From contig CM020514.1 in NCBI GenBank assembly GCA_009823395.1, positions 12,941,466-13,005,465 of the forward strand: 64,000 bases of DNA. Direction: 5' to 3'. Shown in pieces: positions 11,361-25,100 of this stretch. Below the pieces are notes generated by a model that did no database searches, was not told where the DNA came from, and was given only the letters and a program-made list of their open reading frames with translations. The DNA is from Thamnaconus septentrionalis. Lineage: Eukaryota; Chordata; Actinopteri; Tetraodontiformes; Monacanthidae. Within the stretch, counting starts at the first letter, position 1; the number at the start of each line of letters is the position of its first letter. Both the position numbers and the translations under genes were made by a program.

Positions 11361-11982
11361 GTTTCGTTTTTCTCAAACACGCTAGAAAGGAGGAGAGCAC
11401 TGGCTCAAGGGGCGAGCGACTTGTCATCAACGGGGCTGAGCATCACTAGTCCTTATACAGAGCGCAAGAAATCGCGGACACATTTTGATTCTGCCTTGGC
11501 GAACCTGCGGATCATATTATGGGAAATACTGAGGTAAGGCCAATTTGAAATTATTATTATGTCTGAACAGCCATTGGGAATGTGTTTATTTTCAATGATC
11601 CCTTGTTTCGGATCAAAAAAATGTATTCGATATTGGCAAACATTTAATTTAATGTTCAAGGAAAGTAAGAAATTTAGCTGGAACGCTGTTGCAGTACTAA
11701 AAGCCACACAAAAAACAAACAAACTAGCAATGACAAGAAAGACTCAAAGTGAATTTAGAAAGAACAAACAAACAAGGGCTAAATGTGCAAAGGCTCGTCT
11801 TCAGGATAAAACTAAAACTAGTTTACTAGTCAGACAACGAGGGAATTCACTTTGGCAGAAAGAATAAGGAAATTGAATTTCCGCATTTTTCTTTCTTTTT
11901 TTCAGAAATAGTTACGAAATAATGGCGTTGATTTAAATACATATATAACAAATAATTCACAAGAAAGAAAGAAAAGTGAAGC

Positions 11983-12054
11983 CTCCCCGTCGGGGAATCG
12001 AACCCCGGTCTCCCGCGTGACAGGCGGGGATACTCACCACTATACTAACGAGGA
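11983..12054 (-). tRNA. tRNA-Asp (GUC anticodon)
   Basis: On the minus strand, 72 nt begin TCCTCGTTAGTATAGTGGTG and end in CCCCGACGGGGAG, the vertebrate tRNA-Asp sequence as far as I can compare it. The A box (TTAGTATAGTGG), the B box (GGTTCGATTCC) and the anticodon loop CTGTCAC with GTC are intact, and all four stems pair. CCA is not encoded, as expected in eukaryotes. A TTTT run for Pol III termination follows about 10 bases downstream, at about 11973. It probably lies in an intron or upstream region of the sacsin-like gene, on the opposite strand. Confidence 0.97.
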
Positions 12055-12269
12055 GATAGTTCGGTGCCATGTGTTTTAAAACAACTTTATTGATTGCCCC
12101 ACAGTGTCTGCCCAAGGAAGAATGAGTCAGAAAACAAAGAAAAAGACTCGGTGAGACTATCCTCCTCCATCTGCTTCTCTCTTTACCAGTTTTGTTCTGG
12201 ACGCGGAAGTAATTAAACGAAAAAAACAGTAACAATATTTAACAGTGATCACAAGAAAGTAACAACTAC

Positions 12270-13053
<784 letters not shown>

Positions 13054-13120
13054 TCTGCTTACCAATGTCAATTTGAATAACACCAACTTCCTCCCCCTCC
13101 CTCCCTCTCTCCTCCAACAG

Positions 13121-16100
13121 AACGTCCTTCGGGGCAACAGCACCACCGTTTATTGACTACCTTAAAGATATTCTAAATCGATATCCAGATGGGGGGCAAA
13201 TTTTGAAGGTTGGTAAAAACTTGTCCTTTTGCGATAGTTCCTACTTTTTGTTAGTTTCTTTGTCTGTATTAAACATAACAGTTCATGTGTTATGCTATGG
13301 ATTATTTCTGTTTTTATTTATACAACTTATGAGAAAGCAAAACATGACAATTGTTTGCGATCAGAAAATTATAATATTAGTTAAAAATCTAAAAGTGCAT
13401 TGAAACTATTACTTATATGTTGTCAGAGTAACTAATTGGGAAAAACATGCAATGCATTCACTTCTTTGAGAGCCCCTTCATTGTATGTGGAGCCGAACAG
13501 AACCTTCATTTTTCGTGTGACAAGCCTTAATTCAATTGTGGAAAGGGATTTAAAAAATATCAAATCAATTTAAACTTTAATATACTTTGCCTTGCCAATG
13601 CACTTTCTTTCTTTTGTTGTCAGGAGTTAATTCAAAATGCAGACGATGCGAAAGCCACAGAAGTGATTTTCATCCATGATGAGAGAAGCTATGGAACTGA
13701 GAGTCTTTGGACCAACGAGCTGAAAGAATACCAAGGTAAAACGAGAGTGACAGTGAGAGTATCCATTTCCTGTAATCAGACAGGAAATACTTTTGATGAT
13801 ATCCAATTTATCATTTTTATTTATTTTTTTTTGGGGGGGGGTTCTCTAATTTTAATATTAATAAAAAATAAATGGTAACATCTCTTAATATTCTTTCTTC
13901 TTTTTTTCTGAAGGGCCTGCTCTATATGCATACAACAATGCAGCCTTCACTAATGAAGACTGGGAATCCATTCAAAAGGCTGGGAGAAGCGACAAGCGCA
14001 ATGACCCAAACAAAGTCGGGAGGTTTGGAATTGGCTTCAACTCTGTCTACCATACAACAGGTAAAATTACTGCATCCATGTAACAGTAGCTTTAGTTAGT
14101 CTTTAATTGTTTATTGGGGCATGGAAGTGAATATGTTTCCCTCTACCCGCAGATCTGCCATGCATATTCAGTTCAGGGCACCTTGGCATCATGGACCCCC
14201 AAGAAAATATATTTGGAGAAAGAGAAGGAGGGTTCCTGTGGTCTCTGGATGATCCAGATCACCAAGAGGCCTTGATGACTTTGCACGATCAGTTTCAACC
14301 CTTCCGTGACATTGTGTCACTCGTACAGCGTCAAGAATGGCCAAAAGTCATCAAGAAAGATCGGCACTTTGATGGGACCATTTTCCGGTTCCCCTTGCGC
14401 AACAAGGCCTCAGAAATTTCAGACAATCTGTATGACTCTCACAAAGTAATAGACCTTTTCGACAGCTTCATTGCCGATGCTGAGTTAAGCCTGCTCTTCC
14501 TGAGAAATGTGACCTCGGTGTCCTTGATACATATACATGCAGATGGCACTGTCAGCACCAGACTTGAAGTGAAATCCTCAGAGCTCACAGACGCAGTTTT
14601 GGAGTCAAAACATGGGAAGACCACAAATGGTTCCACAAGGTTCAAATTGATTACCTGCAACTCAGGCAGCCGCAAAGAAACAAAATGGCTTGTGACAACA
14701 TGTACCATGAAAGATGGCAATGTTCAAGCGCTTGATGCACTGGCCAAAAAGTTGAGCTTCCTCCCTCAAGTCGACTTGGCATTCCCTTGTGGTGAGAGGA
14801 GAGACTGCACTCAAAGCAGACTGAGCTGCTTTCTGCCCCTACCAAACAATGAATCCAACAAGACAGGTTTCCCAGTTTATGTCAATGCGTGTTTTGGCCT
14901 CACAGACAACAGACGACTCATCAAATGGCAGGAGGAAGACCAGAAACACGACGAGCATGCAGTCTGGAATGAGCTGCTGGTGAAGGAGGTGCTCCCACTG
15001 GCGTATGTCATGATTATTCAAGACACTTTAAAACTCGCCCAGCAATCAATTCTGCCAGTCTCTGCTGTGTACAATCTGTTGCCCGATATTACCCAGGTCG
15101 CGCACAAAGAAAAATGGCATGCTGTTGCTCTAAATGTTCTTCAGCACTTGTTCAGAGAGGATGTGGCTCTCCTCTCGCTGGCCAGGGACGAAAGACAGTT
15201 CATCACTCCATCCGAAGCTGTGTTACCCTGCAATGGTCCAACAAGCCCAGCCGTCTTGTCAGCTATAAAAAGGACTTTAATTTACTGTGGAGAAAATATT
15301 GTCACTCTACCAGGCAGTGTTGCTAAAGCTTTAGATGTGGCCTATCCACAGTACAAGACTCTAAAGCACGTCACTCCATCTTTTATGAGGGACGCTCTGC
15401 GCAGGGTTGACATAAAGACTCTCTCCAAAGTCGACAAGCTCTGTCTTTTGGAGTATGTTTTGAGTGATGGAAAGTACAGAGAACTCAAAGATCTTCAGCT
15501 GCTTCCACTCAGCGATGGCTCCTTCAGATCCTTCACAGACAGAGAGGAGGACACTGCTTTCATCGACAGCGACACATTTCCAAGGTTTTGGTTTTGCCTT
15601 CATCAATACATACGGTTAACTATATATTAGAAAAACAAGTTTTTACACACTAAATACTTTGCTCTTTCCACTGGCATGTTATTTTTTAGTAATAAATGTG
15701 AACATTTTTATTCTAAATCACCAGTTGATAAATAAATTGTTTAGTTTTAACACCAGGGCTCTTAGGTAGCCCCTGAAAATCTCTGAAAAAGTCTCTCAAT
15801 ATTTGTTAATTTTAATGAATTGATAAATATTGTGCATTGATTTGATTTGAGAAAGATTGTGCTTTGGGTATTTTTGCAAATGAACAATTTTTGCTTTATT
15901 TAAATAAATATTTGAAGGAAACTAGATATCAAACTATTTGTTTTTTTTCCATAGTTTTCAGTTAATATTGACTTTTTTGTTTTCCATCTTTTGCACTGGT
16001 ATAATTAACAAACTTTATTTTTGTGCAGGACATTGCTGCCATGCTGCAAGAATTTTATTCCAGATGACCTCAGCCCAGCTTGCAATACCCACCTGAAAGA

Positions 16101-19100
16101 AATGGCCAGTCAAAGTAGGAATACCCTTTTTGTAAACGTATTTTCCTAATTTTATAATAAAATTAACTTTATTACAATTTTTTTTCTTTTCTATCTTCTA
16201 TATTCCAGATCTATTTCACATCATCAACCTGAACGCACATCACGTAGCTGAGTGTACCAGGAAGTATTTGCCACAGAACTGGAAGAAGTCACAGTCGGGA
16301 ATTGTGAATTGGGACATTGACGGCAACCATCCACCTTTAAATTGGCTTCAGCACTTCTGGGAATTTCTCAACACTCACTTCAAAGAGTTAAGTAGATTTA
16401 CTGGCATTCCATTGATACCTGTAAGTCCTCTGTCTAATGGCCAGCCTGTGTTACTGGCAAGACTAGAGTCAAGCACAACCCTCATTTTTCAAGAAAGAAA
16501 GCAGATGAGCTTGCCAGAACAAATAGCTCAGTTAATAATCAGAGCAGGTGGCACAGTGGTAAAAGGAAATGAGTGGCTCAAACATGAAGACCTAGACTCA
16601 TATGTGCTGTGCCCGTCTCCAAAAAGTGTTATGAGCCTGTTGATGAATTTAGATTTTCAGAAACTTGTCACCGACCTGAAACGAGATTCTTTGTGTTGTC
16701 AAAAAATCCTGAAAGACTATCTGTCACGCTTAGATTCTGTCTCATATTTGGAGAAAGACCGACTCCAAAGGTTGCCTCTGTTTCAAACCATGAAGGGCTC
16801 CTGTGTTGCAGTGAAGTCAAAACAGGCCATACTTCTGATGTCAGGTCTGAAACTTCCAACAGAGTTTCCTTTCCCCGATTCTGTTGTGCAGTGCGCCACT
16901 GAGGCTGACCGCAGACTGTTACAGTTGCTCAGTGTTCAACTTTTGGACACAGCTGAGGCAGCAAATCTCCTCATTGAGGGTTTTGAGAGGAAAGCTTTCA
17001 GAAAAGAAGACAATGACAAAATCATGGCTTGGATTTTAGAGCATGGTAACGTCCTTTTCTCTCAAAGTCCGACCCTGAAGTGTAAATGTAAGGATTTGAG
17101 CTTCATTGAAGTCAAGGGAGAGCTGAAAAAAGCCTCAAGCTTTTTTGATCCAACAGTCCAAACATTTAAAGCCATTTTTGAGTCAGATTACTTCCCCCCA
17201 CCCTTCTACACTCAGACAGCGCAGATGCTAAAATCTCTCACAGATCTTGGACTGATAAACAAAGAAGTGGATGTGTCACCTGAGCATTTGTTGCATACGG
17301 CTCAAAATATTAGCCAACTGGATGTTCACACTCGATCAGAGGGGATTAAAAGAGCTCAAGCAACCTTGAAAATGTTGGACACGAATGATCTGCTGTCAAA
17401 GTTTTCTAATGACCAGCTTCATCGCCTCAAAATGATAAAATGGGTTCCATGTGTCAAAACCAGTGATGACCATGATAGTTGTTTCTTCTCACCTGACGAA
17501 ATAAGACATTCTATGTATGAAGACATTGTTGGGCATGTAATGCCTCTAGAGGGCAAGTTCAGTGACAGGCTTTGCAAAAGACTTGGCCTCAAACGCCCAC
17601 CACCTCCAGAAAAAGTAAAAGAGAATTTATCCATCCTAATGACAAAAGCAAAGACAATGGCTGATCCTGACACAAATGTGGACTTCAAGAGGCAGTTGCG
17701 TAGCACTTATGAACACATGCAAAACCATATATCGGAATTCAAAAGAGTGATGGACAAGGACATGCGCTGGTTGTGGAGCCACAATCAGTTTGTGGCTCCA
17801 CAGGATCTGGTTCTAGATTACCCACGTAATCTGGACCTCAGCTCTTACATTGGAAAGGTTCCAAAGGAATTCTTGCCATACAGGAAGTTGCTCCAGGAAT
17901 TGGGTTTAAGAACATCGCTTTCTGATGATGAAATTGTTGGCATCCTTGAGCTCATTCAGCAGTCCATTGAAGCAAGGCAAGAGTCATTTGCAAGTTCAGA
18001 TGAGATTCAAGTGTCGATAGAAATTCTCAATTGGCTGTGGAGAGAGAAGAAGACAGTTCAGGAAGACATTCCAGTGCCGGCCCTCGTGACAGGTGAACAT
18101 TACACTCTTAAACCTCTGTCACAAGTAGTCTTCTGTGATGTGAGCAAAAATGGGTTAAATGAGCTCAAGTACAGTCAGGAAGAAATTCCCATTTTACATG
18201 AAGAAATCCCAAAAGCAACAGCTGAATGGTTAAACATCCAGTTTCTCAGCACCTACATCCTGAGCCCAGAATTGGTGGGAATAGAGCAATGTGGACAATC
18301 AGAACCAATAACAACAAGAATAAAAAACATTCTTAAAGAGTATGATGATGAGAGGGACATCTTCAAAGAGCTAATACAAAATGCAGAGGATGCTGGTGCA
18401 GAGGTCTGCAAATTCCTAGTGGATTCCAGGGTGCACAGAGATGCCCCTGAAAGTCTCATTGACCCAGACATGACACAGTGTCAGGGCCCTTGTCTTTGGG
18501 CATACAATAATGAAAAGTTCACAGCTGAGGACTGGGCGAACATTGTCAGAGTTGGCGCTGCTTCAAAGGAAAATAAAGTGGAAAAAATTGGCAAGTTTGG
18601 TCTTGGATTCAATACCGTGTACCATTTGACAGATATTCCCTCTATCCTCAGTGGCAACAGTCTCCTCATTCTGGATCCAAATGTGACTCACCTTAAAAAA
18701 CATATCAAAAACAAAACAAATCCTGGAATCAAACTGAATCTGTCACAGCAGCGACTTCTCCAATGCTTTCCTGGGCAGTTTGGGCCATATAATGGTGTCT
18801 TTGATTGCGACCTCACCAAGCCAAGTTCCTTCCAAAATTACCCGGGGACTCTCATCAAACTTCCGTTTCGAACTGAGGAAGAGGCCCTGAAGTCAGAAAT
18901 AAGCAACAAGATATATCACAATGACAAAATCATCAGCTTACAAGAGTGCTTGACGGAAAACTCTCAAACACAGCTACTTTTTCTGAAGAACATCAAAACA
19001 TTGTCTCTTCAGCGCATTTCAAAAAATGTATCAACCCCTGTAAGAGATAGTGAAATAGAAACAGTCCTCACTGTTTCTAAAACTGAAGATGCTTCACTCA

Positions 19101-22100
19101 AGATGCCTGATCAATCTTTTGTGTCAAAGCAGCACCAGGCCGAGGCATCACTGATGGGGCTCAATGAAAAATGCACAGAGGTCATTGACTCCTGCAAAGT
19201 GAAAATCATCAAGTTAACTATCAAGCAGGGAGAATCCGGTGTTGATGAAGTGCAGCGGTGGCTCCTGTACAACTGCTTCGGGACACACCAGGCTTTAGAA
19301 ATGGCCCTTCAAAAAACCAAGCAAGCAAAGTTCTCCTTGCCTATTGGTGGGGTTGCTGTGCCTTTACAAATTAATCAAACCAATGGTAAAAAAGTCTCAT
19401 TTCCAAAAGATCTTGCAGGACAAGCGTTTTGCTCCCTGCCTCTTCCCATCCATACAGGACTACCAATAAATGTAAATGGAACCTTTGCTGTGACAAGCAA
19501 CAGAAAAGGATTGTGGGAAAGTGGAGTAAAACACAATTGGAACAAAGCTCTTCTTCAAGATCCTGTAGTGGCAGCATATATCACTGCACTGTTGGTGTTA
19601 AAGAAATTGGCAGAAAAGAATGAACTGGAATCTTACAGCTATCACATCTTCTGGCCTGACAGAGAGAGAGTAAGTCCAACTTTTAGACCGTTGGTGGATA
19701 AATTTTACACTATCATCGCCCAGCAGTCTGATGGTCCAGAGCTCTTCAGTGATGGAGAACACTGGTGCTCAATGGGCAGTGCCATATTTCTTCATGAGAG
19801 CATTGAAAGTGACAAAACCATTGGCACACTTGTAGTGCAGGTGTGCAAGGAACATGTGAAAGCACCCAACCATATTGTCCCTCTTCCAAAGTGGTTAAGG
19901 GAAAGCTTCAGACAGGCTGGCCTTGAGAATGTCTTAGAGAGCAGAACATGGAACTGGGAGAAGTTTTACCAAGAGACAGTGTTTAATCACCTTGATGACA
20001 TGGACCCCCAAACTAGAAATGCTCTTGTATCACATGCCATTGACCTTAACATTCGAGAAATTGACAACCTTCTGCTCAGCTATCCATGCATTCCCACAAA
20101 GAGTGGCAAGCTCCAGCACATCAAGAAACTTGTAAATCCATCAGGAAAAGTTGCCTGTCTATTTGAACTCGAATGGGATCGCTTGCTTGATAGTAGAATA
20201 ACAGACTTCAGTTCCCCAAAAATGATTCAACGTTTGTTGGAGCTTGGAATGACAAATGATCACCTTTCCGTGAAAGAAATCACTAAGAAAGCAGGCACAA
20301 TTGCCAAGACCTGGAGCAAAAACAGAACCAAGGCATATGCCCATGTGCAGTGCCTTCTTGACCTTATTAAAAATCGCATGAATTATGAAGAAACTTCTGT
20401 CTGGGAAACCCTGAGGGGGACTAAATTTCTCCCAGCATTTTGCCCTGGCGATTCAAAAATGGGAGGGAATGTAAGGCTTGAAAATCCCACTAACATTTTC
20501 AGCGACACATGTTCTCTTCTTGTTAACATGACAAAGCCTGTTCTGGATCATGGCAGTCTTAAAATGCACAACACTGATCCCGTCCTACAATTTCTCGGAG
20601 TTCAAAACGGGCCTCATCCTGAGGCAGTGCTTCTTCAGCTGCAAGAAGCATGCAAGCAATCACAATCCATTAACAAATCCATGCTTCACAAGATAGCACA
20701 TGAGTGCTATAAATTTTTAAATCAATGGCTCATTGACAATGGTGATTCCAGTTTAATTTCACAGAGAGCCAAGTCATTCCCATTCATCCTTGTTGGCAGC
20801 ACATTTGCGAATGTGAACCAAGTAGCAGAAAACGAACAATTTGAAGCGAAGCCCTATCTCTATGCACTTCCACAAGCCTTCTCTGATTTCAACAGGCTCT
20901 GGAAGAGCATCGGTGTTGAACAGCATTTTACAGTTCACCATTTTGAAACTGTGCTTAAGAGGTTGCACACTAAACATGGAAAAAAAACGTTGCCCAAGAG
21001 TGATCTCTCAATCTGTCTAACAATTTTAAGCAGAGGAATATATGACAAAAAAATCAAAGGTGCCTGTCTAATACCCAATGAGAACGGTGTCTTACAGCCA
21101 GCAAATGAGATGTTTTACAATGACAGTGCATGGATGCCAGTTCCCCCTAATGTTACATTGTGCCACAAGAATATCTCTCGGGATATGGCTTTCCACTTTG
21201 GAATCAAAACTACAAGGCATCGTACTTTGCAGAACCATGTTGCTGAAGGCATCTTGCCATTTTCGTTTCAGTTTGCACAGCGGGAAAAACTAACTGTTCG
21301 AATTAAAAACATAATTTCAGCCTACCCATCAAAAAAGGATATCCTGAAGGAACTCCTCCAGAATGCCGATGACGCAGAAGCAACAGAAATTCACTTTGTT
21401 TGGGACAAACGTGAGCATGGCAAAGACAAAACATTTGGGGAAAAATGGAACCATCTTCAGGGTCCAGCACTGTGTGTTTTTAACAACAGTGTTTTTTCAG
21501 ATGATGACCTCAGAGGCATTCAACAGCTCGGAGAAGGGGGAAAGCACAACTCAGCGGGGAAGATTGGAAAATATGGGATAGGATTTAATTCTGTTTACCA
21601 TCTAACTGATTGTCCCTCAATCCTGACTGGAGATGAGACACTTATGATTTGCGATCCCAATCAAAACTACATTGAGAGTCACACAGACCAAGCACCACAT
21701 GGAATTGGCTACAATATGGCAGACACTTTCAAGGACATGATGGAGGATGTCTACACATCCTTTCTCCCTGACAAATTTCCACTTAAAGATGGCACCATGT
21801 TCAGGTTACCTCTAAGAAGGGGTATAATGGCAAACAACTCCCAAATATGCCAGCAGGGAGTCACGGACCAAGACATGAACGAGCTATGCTCTGAACTTTC
21901 AAAAGATCCTGAAGGGCTCATCCTGTTTCTACAAAACATCCGCAAGATATGTGTCCATGAAATTAATCCAGAGTCAGGCACACTCACAACCCTTTTTGAA
22001 GTTGAAAAAAGTCTACCCCAGTCAAGCAAAGAGAAAAAAGATGTATTTACAAAAAAACTCAAAGATGCCTTACAATCTGAAAAACCAGCCCTCATTGGAT

Positions 22101-25100
22101 CACAAAAAGCCATTTACGGGTCTGTTGTTTCGACCTCAGACAAGAACCAAAGTATATGGATCATTGCACAGCAATTCGGTTCATCCAAAAACAGTGTTGA
22201 GAGAGGAGTAACATCAGACATACTCCCTCAAGCAGCAGTAGCAGCACGGGTCAATTCAAAGTCCCTTAAAGATCCACGTCTGATTCAACCCGCTGATAAG
22301 AGTTTCCAAGGAGGAGCTTTTTGCTCCCTTCCATTGCCGGGGAAAACTGGGTTGCCAGTGCATGTCAATGCAAACTTTGAGGTAGATTCTGCTAGGAAAA
22401 ATCTCTGGAAAGAAGATGGCTTGAGTCAAAAATCCAATTGGAATGAATATTTAAAACAGGATATAATTGCTCCGCTGTATGCAGATCTCCTGCATTGTCT
22501 CAGTTCTAACATTCCTGATAAGAAACGGTCTCTTTCAGCTTTACAACCATTCCTTGATACCTCATATTTATATTTTTGGCCAAATGTGTCAGAAGACACC
22601 AGTCAGGAATGGCATACTATGATACATGAGGTATATAGGTCAATAAAAGCAGAAAAGCTTAATGTGATTCCAGCTTTGAGAAGCGTCATCCGTGTAGTTG
22701 CACATCGAGAGTTAAAGGAGTACTCTCTTGACTGGTGTAATGTCTCAGAAACAGAAACAACAAAAGCACCATACCTGACATCGCCACAAAATTTCGATTT
22801 GGATCCTATTTTGGAAGATCTTGGAATGATATTGGTTCCCTACACAACTGAAATGCAAAGAGTTTGGAAAAGTTTCAAGTCTGCAGGTGTTGAAGTAAGA
22901 GATGTGAATCCTTCAACTGTACAAGCTTTCTTAAAAGAAAAGCCTCTGAACGATGCCACCCAAACTGATGAGGCTTTACCTCTCCACATAACAGCCACCC
23001 TAATCAGAGATGAAACAAGATGTTCAAAGCTATTGAGCTTTTGCTTGAGCAAGTTTGAAAAAGGCGACAAAAAAATGACAAAAGACAACTCCAGTTTCCT
23101 TGAAGGACTTCCACTTCTTCTAACAAAAGACAAATTTTTGAGGGTGTTCAACTCCAAATCTCCCAAGCTAATATCACACCATGAAAGTCTGTTCTGTGGC
23201 TATGAAGAAGAATTTGCAGATTATGAAACCAACAAAAACCACACAAATATTCTGCATTTTTTTGACCTTGTCAAATGTTTGACTATTCCTTGTGCGGTGC
23301 CATATCTGAAGCCTGTTTTTCAAGATCTTCTTCAGAAATGTGAAATTGACCGGGACAGTGGTCTGTACATCCCAAATGAACAAATAATGAAGTGGCTAAA
23401 GGAACTTTGGAAGTTCCTGATAAGTCAAATGAAACCTGGCACAGCTATGGAATCCAATGACAAGAAAAATCTGACAATGAGTGATGTTAAGCAATTCTTC
23501 AATGGCTGGAGCATTTTACCGGTTGTGTGTCCAAGGCTCAAGAACAAGCATTTCCTGAAAACAATTGAAAGCATGCCGAGTGTAATTCAGTATGCTTCTG
23601 AGACTAACATACCAGGCATTCTGTTTAAACTCGGTCTCATGAAGCTTAACAGCATATTTTTTTCTAAAGTAGTTGTAGATCGAAACCAGTTCTACTCAAT
23701 TGTACACCATGAGCTCATGAATGTGAATGACCAGAGCCTTGTCTTGAAACATGTCCATGGCCTTCATCCCTCTGAGTTCACCAAGCTCTCCACAAACGAA
23801 TTGAAAGAACTCCAGCGTTTTCTGCAAGATGGACTATCAAAGTCCAAAGACAGGCAGGACTACGAGAGAAAGTTAAGATCCATGCCAATATTTGAAACAA
23901 TACATGGGAGAAGAGTCAGCATCGGTGGACCTGGAGAAGTATTAATCCTCAACAGTAAGCATTACGTCTTATTTCCAAATTTGTTCACGCTGGGTGACAG
24001 CAAAAGCACTTTTCTCCTAAACAATTCAGAAAACATCAGTCTGTCAGAAGTAGTGAAAATAAAAATCCTGAGTGATTTGGAGTATTTCATCCGCTTCATC
24101 CTTCCCATTGCTCAAACACTTAATGAGACCCAGCTGCTACAAAGCCTCAAACTCTTACTGGCACTTCAGCTTGATTTAAATTATTTTAGTTGCAAGGAAA
24201 AAATCATCTCAACCCTAATGACAGTGAAATTGATTCGCAGTTCTCAGGGAAGATTGGAGGCAGCATCATACTACTACGATGACAATGTTGAGCTATACAA
24301 GAAAATGTTGCCCGAAGAGAAGTTTGTGCCGGACAGATTTTGGACTGAGTTGTGCCAAGGAAGTTTTTGCTCGGGAGATCGGCCAAAGCAGTTAATCAAA
24401 GACCTGGGAATGAAGCATGTCTTGTCAAAAAGTGAAATAATAAATTTTGCACGCCAATTAGAATCAGAAGCAAAAGGAAAAGGCTGCATTGATGACTTAA
24501 AACAAAGATCAACAATGATTTTAAAAGAAGCCCTGTCTTTAGCGATCAAAGACGAAGACCAAAGGTTACTTGGGAGCATGGCTGACATCAAGTTCATTTA
24601 CCCTGTGCAAATTCAAGAAAGTCTGTGCAACTATCATCAACCATTAGCCTCAGAGCAAACTGCTGTTGCAATGAGAGGATCTTTAATCGAGGGCGATTCA
24701 AAACATCAAGAGCTGGTTTGGACTTCAATGCCGATTATACATCTGCCAGTTTACAAGTCATCAAAACTCATGAAATTGGTGGTAAATGCAGGAGCTCGTG
24801 AACAGCCACACCCACACTGTGTGACTGGTAACATGCGCAACATCTGTCAGTCACCCTGCAAAACAGATGATTTGATCAAAACCCGTGCCGGTGTGTTTCG
24901 AAGTCTGTATACCTACCTGCAAGTCAACGAGTTTAATCAGCAGCCACTGTCTGGTCTTCCTGTAGTTCTGGTTGAAAGAGACACATCACTCGTGAAGACC
25001 GACGATTCCTGCATTTCACTACTTGATGACAGTGAGTTCAGACCATATTTGTACAAAATTTCAGATCAAGACATTATGTTTGTTGACTTTTTTAAGAAAA

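Noticed and set aside
14191..15630. A stand-alone 479-codon gene starting at an internal ATG
   Set aside because: The frame is open upstream to the acceptor at 14152 and continues the sacsin repeat, so it is an internal exon of the sacsin-like gene.
15585..16028. Gene break between the short and the giant sacsin-like frames
   Set aside because: Splicing 15584 to 16029 and 16114 to 16209 keeps phase and family sequence, so it is an intron pair, not a pseudogene break.
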